A DNA stretch of 64,000 nucleotides from Sapria himalayana (taxonomy: Eukaryota > Streptophyta > Magnoliopsida > Malpighiales > Rafflesiaceae), in the NCBI GenBank assembly GCA_029783825.1, contig JAREIK010000781.1, positions 186,001-250,000 of the forward strand, in the 5' to 3' direction. The number at the start of each line of letters is the position of its first letter. The first letter of the stretch is position 1. Under the pieces are notes generated by a model, which was not told where the DNA came from, searched no databases, and was given only the letters and a program-made list of their open reading frames with translations. Shown here piece by piece: positions 1 through 10,600 of this stretch. Position numbers and translations under genes: made by a program.

Positions 1-375
1 AATACATATTTAAACTACTACAAAAAATAAACAAATTTAATTTTTATTTTAAATATGGAACAAGTACAAAAAGAGAAATACAAATAATTGATTAATGTTA
101 TCAGTCACCATTCAACACTATGCATTATAATTTAGGGTTCACTGCCCTATCAAAAATGACATGAAGAAAAAAAATAGTAATAATAAAAACTTTTCCTCGA
201 ACACAATGACTAGTTCATTTACAAAAATGGCCCAATCCAACCCAAATTACTATGCACAACACACACATTCAAAAATTAAGCATGTTTGAACAATGGGGAA
301 TAAATGTTACAATCACAACATGTGAATCTCACATAATTAATATATCCTATCCAACTTTTGGTAATTATTATTTTT
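1..375 (-). repeat. Dispersed repeat, uninterrupted inverted copy of the 62-kb repeat
   Basis: Read in reverse complement, this segment aligns over most of its length with the DNA around 61,930-62,136 and 62,526-62,690, and with a few bases at 56,770-56,784. Shared blocks include the CATTCAACACTATG stretch, ATCAAAAATGAC, and the run leading to AAGCATGTTTGAACAATGG. This copy lacks both insertions found in the right-hand copy (copia-2 and a 389-bp MITE). It runs off the left edge of the window, so its true end is unknown. No protein homology was seen, and the repeat class is not identified. Confidence 0.85.
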
Positions 376-1640
376 CAAAAGTAAATTATTTTTTGATGTT
401 GTTGTTCTTAATTAATCTCATATAATTAATATTTTTCAAAAGTAATTAATTTATAATATAATTAAAAAAGATTTGTATTTTTGTGTAGAAACATAATTAA
501 GTTAAAATGTATGTACCAAACATAAAATATTTATATCTTGCTGCACTATACTTTTCATAATTAAAAAATATATATCAAATTCTAAAATAATTAAGTTTTG
601 GTATACTAAAATTCATTAACCTAATTTTGCCCTCTAAAATTTTTAAAAAAATTTAATTAATTAATTTAGAAACTATTGTTGAAAGCCGAAAAACAAATTA
701 ATGGTGTATAAGGAGGCAAGATGAGATTTCAACCCATATCCTCCATTTACCAAAACCAAACAAAAACAAACTAGTAACACGTTAATTATCACTTGAAAAA
801 CAAATTGAAATACTTTTATATAAATACAAAATAAATGGAAACACATATATAAGTACACATAAATATATATAGATATATAAATATATATAAATTGACAAAC
901 ATACACATTAATATAATTATACATAACTATATAAATATAATTATACATAATATATATGTGTGTGTGTGTGTGTTTTAAACAAAATGACTATATGTTGTAA
1001 ACTTTATAGTATATGTTTTAAACTATGTTATATATATATATATAACTATAAATGCACATATTATATTTTTATTTTTTTAATATATTTTATATATAGTAAT
1101 ATATGTTATATATATGTTTAAAATATAAAAAAAATGATTTTAATGTATATATGTTATATATAATATACATTATATAACATATATGTTTTAAACTATGTAA
1201 TATCATTCATCTTGATATTATTATTAATTGAATATATTAACTTTTGAGTTTTTATTAAAACTACCATATTAGTATTTGTGTAATTGTGTACAACTATGAG
1301 AATTTAATTGACATAATTAGTGGGAAGGCATATAACACTCAAAAATAGTAGTAACTATATAAAAAAAATCTAAATGAAAAACATACCTTTAAATATGATA
1401 GTTAATTATATGTTTTTATTTACAAATGTATGGTATAGTGCTCCAAAATAAAAATAATTACATTTTTGATATTTTTTTTGTTTTATGCTTTGAGGACCCA
1501 AAACCAAAAGTATATATATTTTGTTACACTAAACATGGGAAACACGAAACTACCCAATATGTAAACATTAAAAAAAATAAGAAAAAACTAAAACAACATT
1601 CCCAAAATAGTATAATCATTAAAGGTATACTATTTTTGAA
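376..1640. other. AT-rich non-coding DNA with AT palindromes
   Basis: No gene is visible. A TG microsatellite lies at about 955-972. From 1,000 to 1,200 the DNA is nearly pure A/T, with overlapping palindromic TATAT/ATATA blocks and two direct copies of ATATGTTTTAAACTATGT. The segment 500-960 is related to 9,460-9,960 (see that entry). Confidence 0.7.
500..960 (+). repeat. Direct repeat, partner of 9,460-9,960
   Basis: The two segments share, in the same order, ACTTTTCATAATTAAAAAA, TCTAAAATAATTAAGTTTT, a motif reading as a gene-less TATACTAAAATTCAT / GCACTAAAATTCAT, and a tail of ATATATAAATTGACAAACAT. Similar 'GTGCACCAAAA' motifs recur at about 35,390, 36,900 and 41,950, suggesting a dispersed AT-rich MITE-like family. 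No terminal repeats or target duplication could be fixed. Confidence 0.6.
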
Positions 1641-1649
1641 AATAATGTA

Positions 1650-2690
1650 CCCATTATATGTACAACACATTATTGTAAAAGTAAGGAAAATATACAAGTG
1701 TTTGGAGAACAAATTCTTATCTCGTATATATCTACCTTCAACGTGGATAAGTCCTTCCTTTTATTGGTTCATAATATCAAATATGAAGAGATAATAGAAT
1801 ATGAAGAGACAAATGAGTTTAAGAGGGATCACAAACCTCAATAATAAGAAGGGGCTATTACTTGGGAAGAAGATGATTAGTCATCTACCATGTTTATAAT
1901 ACTCCCCATCGGATGCTCACCATGCTAATATTATGTGACTTATTAAATCCTTGCTAGAAAAATCAAGTGGAAAAAAGTATAGCAAAAAAAAATGAGTATA
2001 ATATTTTATTAATCTTAGAACGATGTTGGATGCACTTATGAAACTACCTCGTTGTGGAGGTGTCAAACGGGATGTGCTGGGTTGGCCCGCCCCATTTTTT
2101 TCAGGCCCGATCATGCTTTCGTGCTGGGCCATACACGGCACGGTTACTGTACCGTGCCGTGCCTGGCTTGACACTGTTTTATGGGGTTCAGCTCGACACG
2201 TGCCCGTGGCACGATCCACTGGGTTCGGCCCAATCGGACCGAACCCTAAATTTTAAAAAAAATTAGAGTTTCGGCGCACCAAATCAGCTAATATTTTAAA
2301 AAATTAGGATTTCGACATGCCTGAAACCCTAATTTTAAAAAAGAATTAGGGTTTCGGCACCCCCGTAACCTTAATTTTTGAAAAAAAAATTGATTTCGGC
2401 ACTGTATCGTGCTGGCACGAGGCCCGATTGGCCTCTGCACGGCATGACACGAGCTCGGGCACAGAAAATTTCTATGTCGGGCAGGCCCAAGCATGGCCGA
2501 ATCGTGCCGTGCCTCTTGTCGGGCCGGGCTGGCCCGACCCGATTAACACCTTTACCTCGTTGGGAGCTTGCTAATAAAATCATGGATAAAATTTGGATGA
2601 ATGAAGAAGAGTACAATGTGCATATGTCTAGATAAGTAGTAGACTTGATAATAATACTCTCACTGATGAGTATTAAGTTGATTGAACACA
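1650..2690 (-). mobile_element. Copia 3' LTR region, minus strand, interrupted by a hAT element
   Basis: On the minus strand this follows directly after the decayed RNase H end of the copia relic at 2,690-4,030. It carries LTR-style text, including a GGGGAGTATTATAAACATGG block at about 1,900 and the AACGAGG motif at the hAT insertion site. The hAT element at 2,055-2,554 splits it. Outer limits are approximate, because no second LTR is present for comparison. Confidence 0.5.
2055..2554. mobile_element. Non-autonomous hAT element, 500 bp, CpG-rich
   Basis: The left end begins TGGAGGTGTCAAACGGG and the right end, read in reverse, begins TAAAGGTGTTAATCGGG, a hAT-type terminal inverted repeat. 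Both flanks carry the 8-bp duplication CCTCGTTG (2,047-2,054 and 2,555-2,562); the match extends to 9 bp if the preceding A is counted. The interior is rich in GGCCCG/CACGG words and in three degenerate copies of an AATTAGGGTTTCGGCA word. CpG is abundant, unlike the surrounding DNA. It encodes no transposase and would need one supplied in trans. It lies in the LTR of a copia relic. Confidence 0.9.
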
Positions 2691-4030
2691 AACTAAATGC
2701 ATCCCAATATCACATGTTGATTTGTTGAATATTGATAATGGTAAAACATTGGTAAATAAATCTACAATATTATCATTCAACTATATTTATTTTACTTATG
2801 TTTCATGATTCTTTTAAAGTTTGTGATTGAAGAAAAACTTTGGTGAAACATACTTGTTCAATACATGCAACATTATTTTAATAAATATTTTTTAAATGTT
2901 AATAATCAAAGATAACCCATATGCATCAAAAATGTAATGTGACACTGCTATATTAACCAAACATATTCATGACTTACTTCTTGGAGTATAATAATCTCAG
3001 AGTGATAATAGGATGGAGAAGTCAAAGTCTATTTAGTTGATCAGCAAGAAATTCTAGAATTGCCAAATGTGAATGCATACCCTATTTGTAACCATGCATT
3101 ATGATGATCAAAAAGATATCTAGAATTTGCATATCCTTTTAGAGTTGATTTTTTTTTATAAAATAGACTCATATGTATAGTTCCATCAAGGTCATGTAAG
3201 ATATATTTCATACCATTCTAGTATCTTCGAGTAGTTCCATAGCTGAAACTTGTTAATAAATTAACTAAAATTACATTATCTAGCCTTGTATACTATGTTA
3301 ACTGCAACAAAGTACCAATTGTATTAAAATATGGTACTTCAAGACCAAGTAGCACTTTATTTTCTTCTTTTAAAGGATCAAGAGATTTAACAATCATAAA
3401 AGAACTTAATGGACATGCTTTTGTTCATCTAAAATTGCTTTAATAGATTGTTAATATTTACTTTATTTTCTTTTCAAAAACAAAAAGGAATATAAGATTG
3501 TTAATATACCCATCTTTGATCAAATTCTCATTTAGCCAACTATACAATATTCTATTATATTGTTTTAATCTATATAATGATCACCTCAACTTAATTGAGT
3601 ACATATTTTATGATTGTCATCCTTTTGGGACTTTCAAATAAATATTATTTTTTTATATGTAAAGCAAATATACAGTAACTACAACCATGAGATGCATGTC
3701 TAGTCCATCTGAGACTGATAAACTAATTAAATATCAAACATAATAGTATTCATCACAGATGAATATGGTTTTTCATAATCAATCTTAAGTCTTTGTGAAA
3801 AATCTTGTGCCACAAGACGTGCTCTGTATCTAACAATTTTATTTTTTCCATTACATTTTTTACAAACAACTATTTGTAACCTACAAGTTTCACATCGTTG
3901 GGTGTTGGAACTACACACGCAAATACTTTGTGTTTCCAATTACTTGGACAATTTCATTCAACTTTGACCATTCAACCATGTTTATTGTGGTATTCATTGA
4001 TAGTGTGTGGTTAATAATCATCATCTTCTT
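2690..4030 (-). pseudogene. Ty1/copia pol relic: reverse transcriptase to RNase H
   Basis: On the minus strand the order is the lead-in to RT (VKPxGYK-like, about 3,900), the RT motif RYRARLVAQDFSQR near 3,820, the region normally reading MDVVTAYLYGSL (about 3,690, decayed), a GTLLQL/TRLDN block (about 3,290), and RNase H text including YAFTFGNSRI (about 3,070) and KYVSPKFF-like text near 2,850. It ends at about 2,700 in the usual DLFTK.LP tail. Stops and frameshifts occur throughout. RT copies element RNA into DNA; this copy cannot encode it. Gag, protease and integrase are absent upstream. Confidence 0.9.
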
Positions 4031-4099
4031 TAAAAATTTTTGTGGTTAGTGCAAAGAAAAATACATCATTAATAACACACTTATATTCATTGAAGAAAA

Positions 4100-5095
4100 A
4101 AAAAAATTCTTATCCAAGTAATATATTTCACTAAATCAAGTTGTTTGAATTGTCATGTGTGTGCAAGTAAAGAGACTTAATCATGTTTATCCTTTTTATG
4201 AACAACATTGTTTGATCTATTGTTAGCAACCAAGTGATTCTTAAGAGTGTCACATTTCTAATGTTAATTCAAAAATCTATGTTGAGCAATGAACAACATA
4301 TCGGTGCTTATTAATTTTATAATAGTTAAAAAACTTAGTTATGAAAACATTATCAAGGTTTTGTGTCAAATAATTAGAGATGCTAGCCAAAGATACATTA
4401 AGAATGACCTGTCATGTGTATCATATGGGGGTTACATTGGAAATGATCATGGCTTTAACATTAGTTTCTCTCAGCCAACATACATCTATGGAATTAGAAA
4501 GACCATGTCACTAGAGTGGGATCTCACATGTAAATATGGCTACGACACTATGAATATATGCGGTGCAAAGAATAGTCTCACTTAGCATAAAATGGCCACG
4601 GTGCTGAGAATGGTCATGGTGTGAAAAATGGCCTTCTTGTGCATCTAATGTCCACGACACTAGGAATGACCATTGTGTTGGCCTTGACCTTTCTCATATA
4701 TCACATAGTTGTGATACTGCTAAATGTTAAAAGTGTTAGCCTTGAACTTTATCTTGAAGACAATAGTCTCAGCCTTGGAGAATGTTTGTACTCAAGTAAA
4801 TGCCACCGTTAATATTTTGTGTCTAAAAGGTGAAAAGCTAAATAATTATTAAAATCAACCAAAATTCTTAAGTCATGACATTGATCGAATTAAGTCATAT
4901 TCCCATTCTTATATATTATTTAATAGTATCAAAATACTCAATAATAATTACTAATTTGATAATTGAACAAACTTATAAGCTAAAACTATTGCTCATCCTC
5001 AAGCAATAACTTCCTACTCAATAAAAATAAAACTCTATTTCAACTTAAAAAAATATTTTAGTAAAATTGTTGAATTTTTTATTAATGATTTTTTA
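4100..5095. repeat. LTR-like repeat related to 45.8-46.96 kb
   Basis: The segment shares long runs of the same text with 45,970-46,930: blocks of TGGCCACGGTGCTGAGAATGG type, CTTTCTCATATATCACATAGT, and the closing ATTGCTCATCCTCAAGCAATAACTTCC. The right-hand partner flanks an Athila-type gag-protease region, so this is most likely an isolated LTR-like piece of the same family. No coding frame is credible. Confidence 0.6.
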
Positions 5096-5104
5096 GTGCA
5101 ATCT

Positions 5105-5127
5105 TGTGTGTGTGTGTGTGTGTGTGT
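5105..5127 (+). repeat. (TG)n microsatellite
   Basis: An uninterrupted TG run of about 11 units. A similar short run lies at 6,421-6,436. Confidence 0.95.
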
Positions 5128-5487
5128 ATCATGTCATTTCATGTCATAATGATGTCACATGATTTATTATACCGATTACTATGATTTTCCAACTCTACTA
5201 GAGCATGAAGAGAAGATCCATCATGAGGGATTCTTTTTCCTTTTGAGGTGCAGCACTTATGAAGCACACATTTGAGTATCTTCCTAGTGTATGGTGTTAA
5301 TCTGATGCATTTCCTCCATTAACTTTTTTTCTTTATTATTCTTTCATTATGATGTGTTCCCATAAAATATTGAGAACAATAGTGATTATATAAAGGAGAA
5401 GATATGAAACGAAGGTCATTCTGACATTATGTGGTATAATACATTATATTTTACTTCCTTATTATAAGTTTATGTTTACCAAAATAA

Positions 5488-5634
5488 TGAAAAAAAACAA
5501 AAAAAAAGAAAAAAAAGAACAAAAAAAAAAGAACAAAAAAAAAGAACAAAAAAAAAGAAAAAAAAAAGAACAAAAAAAAGAACAAAAAAAAAGAAAAAAA
5601 AAGAACAAAAAAAAGAACAAAAAAAAGAACAAAA
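5488..5634 (+). repeat. Purine-rich minisatellite of A-runs with G and C
   Basis: About 147 bp of A-runs broken by GAAC or G at intervals of 9-13 bases, almost free of T. It reads as low-complexity K/E/N or F/S/L in translation and should not be called a protein. The matching part of the inverted family A copy near 18,390 lacks it, so it looks like a local expansion. Confidence 0.9.
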
Positions 5635-7790
5635 TTTTAATGTTGATGCTTTTTTTTATCATTGTTAGGGATGAAGAATGTATTGGTTGCGGGAAGTGAT
5701 TAATAACTAAAAAGTACATATTTATGATGTGATTTTTCATTAATTTAATCATTTTAAGAAGGAATTATTCATTATCAACTATATTAGCATGCTATAGACA
5801 CTAGTTTTAATGTTTTTATTTTTTGGAGTTTTTTAGCTCCTCAAAATGCTCAAATGATTTAGGAATGATACTAAATAGAAAATAGAATCATCATAATTAA
5901 GCTAAAGAAAAATATTAGACAAGGATGATCAAAAGGTTGCAATGTGTTGTCTATGAGGATAGTAATGTTATCATAAGAGTCTACAAAGATACATTTTTCT
6001 AACATATTGTGAAAAATATAGTAACCACCACTATATTGGCAAATACACAATCTTGTACCATAAAATAAAAATTAAAATTTTCAATTGTTGAATATTATTT
6101 CTTTCAACACTTGCATATCTCTCCACAATATCTTTCTCTAACCCTTCATAGATAACAATCCAAATAATGTGTGACTAGATTGTTTACTTTCCTAGGAGAA
6201 AATATGAGTTAGATGCAAGGTCTATAGTAATTAGTATCTTGAATATTAATTTTCATGCTTATTATCTCATATGGTTACTCTCTAAATCTTTAATTTTCTT
6301 TCTATATTTATCTTGGATGAATGCTATTTGATATACTATTATGATATCATAGTGTCTATCACTAAATCAATCATAATCTAAATCATTTTATCTATTAACC
6401 ATGGTTAGATAAATTGAGATGTGTGTGTGTGTGTGTAGATTATAGAGTTAATCTATGAAAATCATTCATCTATTTCGAGAATTTTATTTCTGAATGTAAA
6501 TGTTCAAAATTTAGATCATAATTAGCCATGTAAATTATGTGTGCTTAATTGTAGTTCTTATGATTTTTATCTAACTGCATATCTTGTCTCAATTATGACT
6601 GAATTTAGAATGGTATTATAGAATTGTTCTTCAACTAATTCTACCATTTAAATTTTTTTTTTTTGTGTTTTCTTTTCCTAACTTTCCTCATACTACAAAA
6701 ATGTATCTAGTGAATGACCTTGAATCATAATATAATGGGTATTCATGTTAGGTATTTTTGATGATGTAGCACCAAATATAAGTGAAGAGTTTAGATTCAT
6801 AAATTATGGTTGATCACCCATGCTTATGCAATCAGATACTTTTTCTGTTTACTCTATGTCTAGATCTATGGAACACACCCATGATTTACAACTTAGTTTC
6901 TATTTTTAATTTGATACATACATTGCATGATTCATATATTACCATATTTTTTTCTTGTTTATTTTTTATTCAGGCAACATTGTGGAAATGTTAATTTGGT
7001 TTGGAGAGGTGTTATTTTGTTTCCTTGTTGTTAAGATTGTATTGCAATTTTGTAAAGAAGAAAAAAAAAAGAATAATAACACAAAATAGAAAAAAAGGAA
7101 AAAGGTAAAAAAGAAAACACAGAAATATATTTCATATTTTTCTTTCAACTTTTTCATGGCTAATAGACTAATAATATATAAGTTATTATTAGTGGAGAGT
7201 ACGTTATTTTTTTGCCTATATTATTTTTAAGTATTAATTGTTAACAATAAAATCAATTGGTATATTAAATGACCTAGATTATATATATATATATATATAT
7301 TGTATTGCTATTCATTTTTTTACAGATTTTTATCTCTTAAATAAGCACAGAGTATTGTGAAAATACAATTATAATGTAAAGAAATTGAAAAGAATATAAA
7401 TCATGTGAAAAAAGTTCATATATCATTGTAAAAATTCTCAAGGTGGGGAAAATTTGGGTTGCAAGGAAATAAAAAATTAATAAAGGGTTTTGCAATACCT
7501 TGTGAAAACTCTAGAAACTACTATTAGTTTGGGCAGATACTGAAGTACATAGATAATTGTGCAATACCTTGTGAAATTTCACAAGCAATTATAAAAGTAT
7601 GCAACAAAGAAATAGAAGTAACCTAGAAGATTTATGGTATTGTTAGTGGAACGGTGGCTTGACAAATTCTCAAACGGCTTGATGGATATAACTAATAAAA
7701 CTATGAATATTTATTTAAAGTGAACGGGCATTAGTGAAAACTATATAAAGAAAAGTTCTTTCAGGCCAGGGGAGATTATCCCTCATTGAC

Positions 7791-8501
7791 CCTCTCTAAT
7801 AAACTTGATTTTGTATTAATGTACTAAGCCATTTTTCTTTCTATGCACCCATTTTTTCTTTTTGTTTTCTATAATTTTGTTAGTTTTCATATAAGAAATA
7901 AATAAAATAGCTCAAAATATTGTGAGGCAAAAAGTAATAAGTGGAAATAGACATAGGAAGTACGATTTTTTGTTGGTGATGGTGGACAATATATATGAAA
8001 TATTTTATTTTTATCTCATTTGATGGAACTTGAAAGACATGAAAAGCTAGGCTATGCACCAAATTATATTTGTTAATTGTTCTGAAGAAAAAGAAATATT
8101 TTAAATGTTTGGCAGTCTCATTGCAGTGTTTTTGGAAGAGGTTGCAAAGAAGCAACATGTTGAGAATGTTAGCTAATTACTTATTGTATTTTTACACATA
8201 GCATCCAAGATAAATCACAACATAGTTGTTAGTTAATTTGTGAGTATTCTTAGCTACTTGTACTAAGTAACTAACAATGTTTATTTTAACAAACATCAAT
8301 CTTATTAAATGTTCAGTCAATTCACACTTGAGCACTTGAAAGATTTATGGTGCTTATTTAACTATTGTTCTTCTTAGACATCTCTTTGGGAATGATGGCT
8401 TCACAATTCTCTCTTCCTTACTTATCTTTTTATTTGAAATTTCTTTCTTTGAATTTTTGCAAGTGAAAGTAAAATTTTTTGGGTTTTTCTATTATTTATA
8501 G

Positions 8502-8534
<33 letters not shown>

Positions 8535-9455
8535 CCATAGGCATAAAAATCATTATTCTATTTCTATGTCCATCCAATTTGTAAGCAAAGCATTCTCGTG
8601 GAAGGCTGCTCACCATTTTTGAATTTTTATGTCCCCTAATATCCAAAGCTTCCAACCTTCTAGTGATTTATCTTATTTTTTCTGTTACATCTAACTCTTT
8701 ATTCAAGTTCATAAAATTTTCTCATTGGACTATGTTGTGACTTACCTCTTTGAAATTCTCCACCAATCAATACATACCAACTTTTTGAAACATTTTTCAC
8801 ATTAAATGAAAAATAAAAGTGTTATATGGGTTTGTCTACTAAATCACCATCACAAATATTTTTCAATTGTTGTTTCATTATAGGTGGAATCCCTACATAA
8901 AAATATCAACACACACATACACACATATATAGAAATACATGATGTATGCAAGAAGTTATAGATTCCATGTATCTTATCCAACATTCATAAAACTTAAACT
9001 TTCAAGAGCTACAAAATTTATAATTTGTTCTTTCAACTCATTTTTGCAAATAATTTCTTTTTAAACTCCCCTTATAAAATTTTCCAAGCATTAATATTTC
9101 TATGTTTCAATGAATTAAACTATGTCTTCACCTTATCCTTCATCCTCCAAAAATCTTCAAAGAAGAAAAAGATGAATAAATTGCATGAGATGTGGTCAAA
9201 TAATTATATGTTTGGTTGAACTTTGATAATAAATATAATCTATAACAATATGTTAAATATTTTGATTCTTCTCTTAATGCTCATTTTAAACTTACAATAG
9301 GTTAAATATTTTGATTCTTCTCTTAATGTCCATTCTAAACTTGTTTATCTCCATCGAAAGGCTAAATCATATCAAAGAAAATTTCATCACAAGTTCATGA
9401 AATAATCGAGTCACTATGCTATAATCTCTCTGATGTTACGAATCTATAGTGGCAT
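7791..9455. other. AT-rich non-coding DNA, no recognised gene
   Basis: Short open frames are low-complexity and lack homology that I can recognise. The only striking structure is the poly-C tract at 8,503-8,533. A short tandem duplication (GTTAAATATTTTGATTCTTC) occurs at about 9,252 and 9,300. Confidence 0.6.
8503..8533 (+). repeat. Poly-C run of 31 bases
   Basis: 31 consecutive C residues, preceded by GA and followed by GCC. The minus strand is therefore a 31-base G run, which could fold as a G-quadruplex (an inference). The exact length is suspect because such homopolymers are often mis-sequenced. Confidence 0.9.
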
Positions 9456-9459
9456 ATGA

Positions 9460-9960
9460 AGCCAATATTTTGGTGTACCAACCACAAAATATTTGATTTT
9501 TGGGGCACTAAACTTTTCATAATTAAAAAAAATGTAGTAGATTCTAAAATAATTAAGTTTTAGTGCACTAAAATTCATAAACCTGATTTTGCCTTCCAAA
9601 ATTTAAAATAAAATAAAATAAAATAAAATAGAATTTTATTAATTAAAAACCTAATGTTAGAAAGCAAGAAAGCAAAAAATTTCAAAGAAAAAGACATTGG
9701 TGGGATTCAAAACTATGCCCTCCACATATAAAATCCACAACAAACCAATCAATCACACAATTTTTATCATACATTTACCTAATTAAAATATTTATATACA
9801 AAAATAAAATAAATGATATACATATATCAATATACATAAATATAAGTTGATATATAAACATATATACAAATTGACAAACATATATAGACACACACACACA
9901 CACACACACATACATATAAACACACACACGCACACACACACATATATATAATTATATATA
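9460..9960 (+). repeat. Direct repeat, partner of 500-960, with CA microsatellite
   Basis: See 500-960 for the shared blocks. This copy contains an (AAAAT)n run at about 9,605-9,632 and a compound (CA)n tract at about 9,888-9,952. Both are absent or different in the partner, so they arose or expanded after the copies separated. Confidence 0.65.
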
Positions 9961-10600
9961 ATTATATGTACTTATATTTATATATAATTATTTATAAATA
10001 TGTATATATAATTAAATATAATTATGCACATAAATATATTTATATATATATACCCTTCGTTAACCTAAGAAATTACATTTATATTTATGTCTTCATTCTC
10101 TTTATCTTCAATGATTTGTGACAAGTGCAATAGTGGCCAAAAGATATATCAAAAACATATTTTAAAAGTTAGTGCAACTATAGAATCCATAACTATATAG
10201 TCTTAGAGTTTCCATTTCTCTGTAATCTTTAACCAACATTTAACAACTTTATGTAATTGATATGTAGCTAGTTTGTATTCTCAATTAAGTAAGTTTCATG
10301 TTAATTACATTATTTAGGATTTTAGATTACAATTTACAAGTAATTATTATGATAAATATCCACAACTCTTAGATGCCTCTCTTAGAATTACAATGAGGAC
10401 TATTGGGTAAGCTAATTAAAAAAATGCATCTTTATTGATATCAAACAATAATCGAGATTATTTGGTACTCCATGTACTGATTTTGTTGTTGTTGTTGTTG
10501 TTTGATATGTTATTATTTAGTGTTTGTACTTATTTGAATGTTACATGTAGAGATTTCAATAAAAGATCATTTGAAGGAATTTGACAAAATAAGTTATGAT
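9961..10600. other. AT-rich spacer with TTG microsatellite
   Basis: Palindromic TATA/AATTATA DNA to about 10,050, then unremarkable AT-rich sequence. A (TTG)n run lies at about 10,474-10,501. No gene was seen. Confidence 0.6.

Larger units (their letters stand above)
5100..7790 (+). repeat. Repeat family A, longest copy
   Basis: From about 6,360 to 7,770 it matches 12,980-14,370 in the same orientation, with shared words such as GAATGGTATTAT, CATTGCATGATTCATATA, GATCACCCATGCTTATG and TATGAATATTTATTTAAAGT. The first third (about 5,150-6,060) matches 18,060-18,850 in reverse. No coding frame, LTR or terminal inverted repeat was recognised, so the class is unknown. It contains a purine tract at 5,488-5,634, another at about 7,053-7,125, and an (AT)n at about 7,280-7,300. 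Confidence 0.75.

Noticed and set aside
1426..1794. 122-codon plus-strand frame with ATG start
   Set aside because: Low-complexity K/I/N/Y composition, no recognisable domain, and partly overlapping LTR-like DNA.
2023..2635. Several overlapping frames on both strands in the GC-rich block
   Set aside because: Explained by the non-coding hAT element; open frames are favoured there only because the block is GC-rich.
5472..5752. Open frames rich in K/E/N on the plus strand and F/S/L on the minus strand
   Set aside because: They are translations of the A/G minisatellite, with no protein-like composition.
8422..8655. Minus-strand frame with a poly-glycine run
   Set aside because: The glycines come from the 31-base poly-C tract; there is no homology on either side.
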